From: Hemicentrotus pulcherrimus
Lineage: Eukaryota > Echinodermata > Echinoidea > Camarodonta > Strongylocentrotidae
Reading direction: 5' to 3'
DNA: 15,338 bases
Assembly: GCA_003118195.1 (NCBI GenBank)
Contig: BEXV01001896.1
Coordinates: forward strand, 69,666-85,003
In this document: positions 10,323 through 15,338 of the stretch, one piece after another
Position numbering within the stretch: the first letter of the stretch is position 1
How the letters are laid out: the number at the start of each line of letters is the position of its first letter
Notes under the pieces: generated by a model
The model's database searches: none
Seen by the model: only the letters and a program-made list of their open reading frames with translations
Told to the model about the DNA's origin: nothing
Translations under genes and position numbers: made by a program

Positions 10323-10567
10323 AGCTCTCTGTATGATGAATTACAGGATTATAGTGTACACAGATCTTCTGCGTAGTACGAGTATTAAAGTGTTGAAAAG
10401 TTGTTTTTTTCCTGTTGATAATCAGGAAGAAAAAAAAAACTAATGATTTTTGTATTTTTGGAAAAACAAATCAGGGAGTTGCTCGCAAGGTAAATCGATA
10501 TTTCACAGTTCTATCTTTTATCAGGCTTTCCTCAAAACCAGTTAATCCCTCACCACTGATCTCGAAG
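10323..10567 (-). mobile_element. Decayed CR1/L2/Jockey-like reverse transcriptase tail
   Basis: This segment aligns with 11314-11521 through several blocks. The clearest are GCGTAGTACGAGTATTAAAG (10371-10390, one mismatch) and TTCCTCAAA with CTGATCTC near the right end. On the minus strand it reads L-P-D-L-F-F-Q-K-Y-K-N-H and, after a stop, F-Q-H-F-N-T-R-T-T-Q. The N-T-R motif after a K-Y-segment is typical of the region just before the L-W-N-x-L-P tail of non-LTR retrotransposon ORF2 proteins. The tail itself is not recognisable here. Stops and frame changes show it is a dead remnant. Confidence 0.5.
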
Positions 10568-11185
10568 AATTGGGAAAATAAGAAGAAAATAAAGTAGGCA
10601 TGATGAATTACGGACGACAATGTAAGTCAATAAAATGAAGAAAAAACAATATTCATACCCAACATCTTCAATCAAAAAGCACTTGCCGTTCTTATAAGCA
10701 ATCCAAAAAAAGCTTGCGATGAATGGTGTTTGTGATTTGATTTCATCATGATTAAGTGCTTTTAATTTGAATGGAGATTATTGTACCGAACCTCGCAATG
10801 ACCACCAATTTCATTAAAAACGTGATGGAAAACTTGACACGAATTATAAAGTTCTACTGTTCAGCTCTCATTAACCGGATTTTATTGATCAAGGTGTCAA
10901 ATAAATGAAACGTCATAGGCCACGTTATGCGTATCTTTTACTAAGTCTTTGTATTCCGACTGCAGTGATATTTAGACATAAAAATGTTGAACCTGGGTTT
11001 CCTTTTCCTGTCTCAAGAATGGGGAAAAAAGAAGATAATAATATAGTTCATTTGTTATATAACGCATATTACGTAATTGTCTCTATGCGCTTATATAGGA
11101 GAGAGAGAAGAGAAAAAACATGAAAAATATTGAACTTTCACGTCTATCACTTACAATTATCAAATTAATTACACAATTTACATGT
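10568..11185. other. Intergenic DNA between retroelement fragments
   Basis: This is AT-rich sequence. An ATG-initiated frame at 10905-11123 (+) encodes 72 residues, starting with a basic segment and a short hydrophobic stretch. It matches nothing I recognise and is probably a chance frame. Confidence 0.4.
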
Positions 11186-11521
11186 TTACTTGTAATTTAA
11201 GATTGATATGATCGGAACAAATATGTTTTTTAAGTCGGATTTAAATTGATGAAGTGAAGGACAACATTTTGGAGACTCTGGGAGATTGTTCCATAATTCC
11301 ATAGATATGATGAAGCTTCTGTGCGATGATGAATTACTGATTATAGGTCTTTTGCGTAGTATGAGTATTAAAGTAAAGAGAGCAAAGATTTTTTTAATAT
11401 TCATAGAAAATAATATTTCATGATTTTCTTTATACACAAGAAAATCTGGAGATTGCTAGCACGCAAGAGAAATATTTTCTAATTTATCTCATTTCCTCAA
11501 ACCAATCGCCTGCTGATCTCT
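11186..11521 (-). mobile_element. Non-LTR retrotransposon remnant: reverse transcriptase ORF C-terminus
   Basis: The minus-strand frame 11437-11186 ends with M-E-L-W-N-N-L-P-E-S-P, then S-L-H-Q-F-K-S-D-L-K-N-I-F. The pattern L-W-N-x-L-P, about 10 residues, S-x-x-x-F-K-x-x-L-K is the standard end of ORF2 proteins of CR1/L2/Jockey-type non-LTR retrotransposons, just after the reverse transcriptase domain. Upstream on the same strand come S-P-D-F-L-V-Y-K-E-N-H and, in another frame, F-N-T-H-T-T-Q, matching the Y-K and N-T-R motifs of that region. The frame change between N-T-H and L-W-N shows decay. The endonuclease and catalytic reverse transcriptase parts are absent, as expected for a 5'-truncated copy. 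Confidence 0.7.
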
Positions 11522-11587
11522 TGTTATCATTTGTCCTCATTTTAAATATTAAACCTAAGCTAATATCATGGTGGACGTAACTTTAGT

Positions 11588-12040
11588 GGGAGAGGAAAAA
11601 AAGGGGGAGACATGAGGAGAGAGAGAGAGAAAGAAAGAGAGACGAAGTGAATGGCAGAGAGAGCGAAGAGACGGAGAGGGGAATTGAACGAGATGGAGAG
11701 AGAGAGAGAAAAAAGTCGAACGTATGACAGAGAGAGGAAGAGGGAAAGTGGATAAGAAAGAATCACAGAAATAGAAAGAACATGATAATGATGTTAAGAG
11801 AGAGTGAGAGAGAAAGAGAGAGAGAGAGAGAGGGGGGTAAAGACAAAGCGTGTGACAGAGAGAGGGGGAATGTAAGAGAAATTAAAGAGAGGGGATGGAA
11901 AAGGGGAGAGCATGATAATAAGAGAAAGAGTAAAATTACAACAGGTTGGAGAGGGAAACTGAGAGAGAATGAAAGCAAAAAAGAGAAAATAGAGTGTGAT
12001 GATGAGAGAGCAAGAGGTTGGGGTGGAGGGGGGGGGGGGA
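11588..12040 (+). repeat. GA-rich purine tract ending in a 12-G run
   Basis: About 450 bp are almost entirely purine on the + strand, with many AGAGAG runs, for example 11617-11628, 11696-11709 and 11813-11832. It closes with a G-cluster whose longest run is 12 G (12028-12039). Long mirror-like purine tracts can form triplex (H-DNA), and the terminal G-cluster could form a quadruplex. The open frames across it on both strands are low-complexity artefacts. Confidence 0.85.
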
Positions 12041-13277
12041 GGTTACAATATTATATATATATTATATATATATGAAATGATAAATGTCAAGGTTGGTACT
12101 GGGTTTAATGAGACGATAAAGGACGAGTTTGTTCCAGAAAGCTAATTGTACAAGTCTTAACGTGCCCGGTTCACCTTTTTGTAATAATAAGATCAGAAAT
12201 CCGTCTAGCCATTAATATAATACATTTCTGAGTGGCTTAGTTATGTCCATGCTAAAGTCTTGAATTATTCATTAGTATACAAACAGTTACGTCTGATGGG
12301 TGCAACGGCCGAGATAATAAGTAAATATGAATTTTATCGGTATTATAATTCATATTGAGACCTTATCATACATAAAAGCGTACAATAATATTCTCTAGAG
12401 ATAATGACAAATAGAATTGTAATGATGATGATCGGAGGGATCGTATGCATAATGCGCTCTTTCTGGGTTATTATGCTAACTCAAGGCAACACGATAGGAA
12501 AGCGCCATGGTGTACGTCAGAACTACTTGTCTTTAGATTAAGTTGTGGATATCGATTTTTATCGAAAATACCAGGGACGTTTATAAAAGATTCATATCTG
12601 ATCATCTGCATTCCCAAGCCGATTTCTTGAGCAAGTAGAAGTCAAGTCTGACAGTCTTGTCTTGACAACTAATTATTGTGTTCTTCGATGCTTCACGACA
12701 GCCGCTGACTTCTTACCAATAAACCTCCGCCATTTGCCTCTTTTTGAAAGTCATGACCAAAAGTAGATTCACTTCTCGAAAAGCAATTAAGTCAGCGTGA
12801 GATGATGAAGGCAGTTTCCAGCAAAGCAGAATTTTACAGAATAGTGGATAGAAGCGTCATCAAAAGGGTGCGATATTTTTCGTCGAAAATAACAAATATC
12901 AACACGGAAATGTATTTCATTGCTCAATTTGTAATATCCTTGGGATATTGATATACACCTAAATAAGCCAGAACGGTTCAGGATTTAATCTCATTAATTT
13001 TCCTATATGGAGACAACTCTGGAGAGATTGTTTGCAGAGTTTCTGTGACAGTGAGAAAATGAAACGATTGCTATAGAATAAAGGTATCGATTTTGTTCAT
13101 TGCACCCTCTCTCTCTCTCTCGCTCTCTAAAGATATTAGGCACTTGATGTTGCAACGTGTTGGTTTATGAACTCTCACTTAATGCAGTTGTTACAGCCTC
13201 GACTACATTATACGACTGCAATTTGTTTTCATCACCCGACAAAGCTATCAACTGTTTGTTCTTTTACATTTGGGAAA
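12041..13277 (+). other. Upstream region of the second receptor
   Basis: No credible gene lies here. It holds an (AT)n tract at 12051-12073, an AT-rich hairpin at 12324-12356 (arms AATATGAATTTTA and TATAATTCATATT, loop TCGGTAT) and a (CT)n tract at 13106-13128. The CT tract lies about 150 bp before the receptor start. Promoter and 5' UTR sequences should fall in the last few hundred bases, but I see no compelling TATA box or initiator. Confidence 0.45.
13106..13128. repeat. (CT)n microsatellite upstream of the second receptor
   Basis: About 23 bp of CT dinucleotides with one CG interruption, ending about 150 bp before the preferred start codon. Its position in the probable promoter or 5' UTR makes length variation there potentially relevant to expression, which is inference. 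Confidence 0.8.
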
Positions 13278-14405
13278 ATGATGGCATTAAATCAAACAGT
13301 TTCCGTAGAAGGAACAGCCCAAGAAGAGCCCTCTATAAACTTTGTTCAGATTTGTGAGCTTGTAATAGGATGCTTCGGAATCCTTGGTAACCTGACGTGT
13401 GTACTTGTTCTAGGCCGCCATTCTGTCCGCAACCATACAAACTGGCTAATAGTCAACCAAGCAGTTGTCGATGCCATAGTTTCGTTCTTTCTTGTAGCAG
13501 CCGTTTCGACCAAAGTCGCAGGAGTAACCACAAAGACGATGAACCGAACGGGCGGAGAAATCTTCTGTAAATTTTGGGGCTCACTCGGTGTGGTTTTTGC
13601 TGGTTTCGCTATTTCAACGTTTAATCTAACAGCTATATCAATCGAGCGGTATATAGCTGTCGTACATCCTATTTGGTACCTTTCCCATTTCAAACGGCGA
13701 GCAATGCTTACCTTGATAACACTTACCTGGCTTCTCGCCCCGGTTCTTCAGATTGTAACAGTGTCAACGCAATATGGTGTGATGCAGAATGGTGAGTGCA
13801 ATTTCTATCCGAAGAACAGTCAGATACTTGTAGCCTTGTTTTTCTGGGAATATTTCATACCAATATGCATCATGACATTCTCTTTCGTCGCCATTATTGT
13901 CAAGTTTCGGAAGCTGAATAAGATCGCAATCGAGCGTACACATGAGATCCAACATCAGCCATCCGTGACCGGTTCGTGCTTAGCGGAACAAGATCAGGGA
14001 GGCACCGAACGGGCGTCCTCCAGTCTACCTTCAAGAATATGGCATACTGAGGCGAGCACCAGCCGAGCTGGGAACGCTACTTCCCCAAGAATAGGCAACA
14101 GACGTAACGACCAGAGAAACAAAAACCAGGCGAACGCGGTCGGGCGGATCCAGAGACGCAACACAACTAAGGTCCTCTTTGCAGTCTACATCATATTCCT
14201 CATATGCTGGTCCCCGAATCAATGGGCTTTTTTACAGTTCAACCTAGGGGGCCATTTGGATTTCAACTCCCATTTCTATCGTTTGACGGTGGTCATGGGC
14301 ATTCTGAGTACGTGTATCAATCCCTTCATCTACGCTCTTAGACTCAAGATCTATCAAAGAGAGTTGAAAGCCGTCCTTCAATCATTTTACTGCACTATGT
14401 CGTGA
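13278..14405 (+). CDS. Intact class A (rhodopsin-like) GPCR, 375 aa
   Basis: This is a seven-helix plasma-membrane receptor signalling through heterotrimeric G proteins. I chose the ATG at 13278, followed directly by a second at 13281. Both have A at -3 and the second also has G at +4. The frame is open back to an ATG at 13167, but those 37 residues look like translated 5' UTR. From 13278: N5 in an N-Q-T sequon; TM1 with G-N38-L (1.50); D65 (2.50); C97 (3.25), which can pair with ECL2 C174; E-R-Y 123-125; W151 (4.50); P195 (5.50); ICL3 about 211-298, polar and basic; C-W-S-P 310-313; N-P-F-I-Y 348-352; then a basic helix-8 segment R-L-K-I-Y-Q-R-E-L. No intron is visible and the length is typical. 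The 1427-2583 locus is its paralogue. The family looks like an orphan, possibly peptide-type, class A receptor of a lineage-specific expansion. Ligand and G-protein choice cannot be read from sequence. Confidence 0.93.
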   Translation: MMALNQTVSVEGTAQEEPSINFVQICELVIGCFGILGNLTCVLVLGRHSVRNHTNWLIVNQAVVDAIVSFFLVAAVSTKVAGVTTKTMNRTGGEIFCKFWGSLGVVFAGFAISTFNLTAISIERYIAVVHPIWYLSHFKRRAMLTLITLTWLLAPVLQIVTVSTQYGVMQNGECNFYPKNSQILVALFFWEYFIPICIMTFSFVAIIVKFRKLNKIAIERTHEIQHQPSVTGSCLAEQDQGGTERASSSLPSRIWHTEASTSRAGNATSPRIGNRRNDQRNKNQANAVGRIQRRNTTKVLFAVYIIFLICWSPNQWAFLQFNLGGHLDFNSHFYRLTVVMGILSTCINPFIYALRLKIYQRELKAVLQSFYCTMS

Positions 14406-14720
14406 ACTTAGTTTTCTGCATTGGGTCCGTTTGCACACGAGCCGTTATTTCCTGACGTAGGGAAGCGTTAGTGGTGCTGGCTTTCAAAGTCAATTGAGAG
14501 TGAAATTGTTTAAAACGTAAATGCGAAATTGAAAGCACTATCCTTGCTGCATCTGATGCAAAAATGCTGCGTATATGATATTGGCGCCTCGTGAGAGATC
14601 TGTGTAGTTTTAACTTATAACTATGGGCATAATATTAAAGAATTGCATGTTTTTAGATCTTATGCAAATTTCATCCCAACAAGTAAGCAGTACCGGCCCA
14701 TGTAAGTGCACTTGTCTATA
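14406..14720 (+). other. Probable 3' UTR of the second receptor
   Basis: This is non-coding DNA between the stop codon and the downstream transposon. An ATTAAA variant polyadenylation hexamer lies at 14634-14639, 229 bp past the stop, and a T- and GT-containing stretch follows it. Nothing else is recognised. Confidence 0.45.
14634..14639 (+). terminator. Candidate polyadenylation signal ATTAAA
   Basis: This is the most common variant of the polyadenylation hexamer, 229 bp after the stop of the intact receptor. A GCATGTTTTTAG stretch just downstream could serve as the U-rich element. If used, it would end the transcript before the transposon at 14721. Confidence 0.3.
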
Positions 14721-15144
14721 ATAGGGACTTTTAGAATGAGTGGACAAGAACACGACGAACGCCGACTGATCATGCGTGTCAACGTACTCAACTGCCCATG
14801 TTGACTACAATTAGAAATCTTCACTTCACTGCTATTATGTAAAAATGCGTAGAACAAGTGAATTATGTGACACCTGTTCTACACATTTTTACATATTAAT
14901 AGCAGGGAAGGGATGTTCCTTTGTCTACATGAGGAATTTTCTTCTCTTTTTTTGTCCGTTATTTTCATATTGTAAGCGTGCATGCGCGCGCACGCGGCAT
15001 ACTAGTACCGTGCTAAATTTAGGAAATTCAAGGTTGACGCATTCTCGATCGCCTACTGAGACGAAGTGACGCATGCGCAGTGCCTCAAAATGACGTCACA
15101 CGTTGCAGTCAAAGCTGTCGACGTGCAAATCTAAAAGTCCCTAT
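14721..15144 (-). mobile_element. MITE-like DNA transposon, 424 bp, same family as 584-702
   Basis: The 15-bp terminal inverted repeats match perfectly: ATAGGGACTTTTAGA at 14721-14735 and its reverse complement at 15130-15144. TA flanks both sides (14719-14720, 15145-15146). On the minus strand the 15144 end continues TTTGCA and then ACGTGTGACGTC (15103-15092), as in the 584 end of the 119-bp element, so the two copies are inverted relative to each other. Inside are an imperfect 28/31-bp inverted repeat (14829-14856 against 14875-14905), a 21-bp alternating purine-pyrimidine tract (14976-14996), an NRF1-like GCATGCGC (15071-15078) and a perfect CRE, TGACGTCA (15091-15098). No transposase is encoded, so it must have been moved in trans. 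Perfect terminal repeats suggest it is younger than the 584 copy. Confidence 0.85.
15091..15098. promoter_or_regulatory. Perfect CRE palindrome TGACGTCA inside the transposon
   Basis: The full 8-bp cAMP-response element consensus bound by CREB/ATF proteins lies within the 424-bp MITE. It overlaps the block ACGTGTGACGTC shared with the 119-bp element, where the site is weakened to TGACGTCC. Activity is untested, and it may simply be part of the element's sequence. Confidence 0.45.
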
Positions 15145-15146
15145 TA

Positions 15147-15338
15147 TGTAATGCTTCGTATTTCAATATGTACCTAACTATTGTTCACGCACAAATAAGT
15201 GTCTCAGTGTAAACCCATTATTGTTGTCGATTTCAGATTTCTTTTTCGTCTTCTGTCATCAACTTACGTGCATGGAAAGAGGAATTTTTATTTACAGACT
15301 GGATTTGTACACGCCAGTACTAGGCCTACAGAACAGAA
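15147..15338. other. Right-hand edge, nothing recognised
   Basis: About 190 bp of unique-looking sequence after the transposon. I see no coding, RNA or repeat feature. Confidence 0.5.

Noticed and set aside
11763..12075. Long frames of S-L-S-L or R-E-R-E type over the GA tract
   Set aside because: Pure dinucleotide translation artefacts.
13167..13277. N-terminal extension of the intact receptor from the ATG at 13167
   Set aside because: The 37 residues are not signal-peptide-like, have no counterpart in the paralogue, and precede two adjacent ATGs in good context and an N-Q-T sequon. It is treated as 5' UTR.
1..15338. CRISPR arrays, bacterial operons, tRNA or rRNA genes
   Set aside because: No regularly spaced repeats, no tRNA cloverleaf with a T-loop consensus and no rRNA-like segment was found. 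The content is that of an animal genome.

Overview
The window looks like metazoan nuclear DNA. It is AT-rich and gene-poor, with microsatellites, decayed transposable elements and two protein-coding loci. Both loci encode rhodopsin-class (class A) G-protein-coupled receptors with no visible intron in the coding part. They lie on the + strand, about 10.7 kb apart, and are clear paralogues. Pairs or clusters of intronless, lineage-expanded class A receptors inside repeat-rich DNA fit a marine invertebrate such as an echinoderm or another deuterostome. That placement is inference, since nothing in the window proves the taxon. I see no bacterial features.

Layout. 1-583: A-run at the window edge, then featureless AT-rich DNA. 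584-702: a short nonautonomous DNA transposon (MITE-like). 1033-1242: two diverged direct repeats around a GA microsatellite. 1427-2583: first receptor, whose frame is broken inside TM1 by two extra bases exactly at the conserved TM1 Asn codon. 2584-6961: no gene found; contains AT, CT and GT microsatellites, polyadenylation-type hexamers and a tail resembling a non-LTR retroelement end at 4509-4536. 6962-7463: about 110-bp direct repeats. 8608-8826: cluster of degenerate 10-11-bp words. 9837-11521: three decayed minus-strand fragments that resemble the C-terminal tail of a CR1/L2/Jockey-like reverse transcriptase. 11588-12040: GA-rich purine tract ending in a 12-G run. 12041-13277: upstream region of the second receptor. 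13278-14405: second, intact receptor of 375 aa. 14721-15144: a longer member of the same transposon family as 584-702, in inverted orientation.

Both genes would act at the plasma membrane as heterotrimeric G-protein-coupled receptors. They keep D2.50, C3.25, E-R-Y, W4.50, P5.50, C-W-S-P and N-P-x-x-Y. The N-terminus, the ECL1 region and the long third intracellular loop have diverged. The ligand cannot be read from the sequence. The most notable points are the single frameshift in an otherwise well-preserved receptor, and the two related MITEs that bracket the pair in opposite orientation. The longer MITE carries a perfect CRE (TGACGTCA), an NRF1-like site and a Z-DNA-prone tract.
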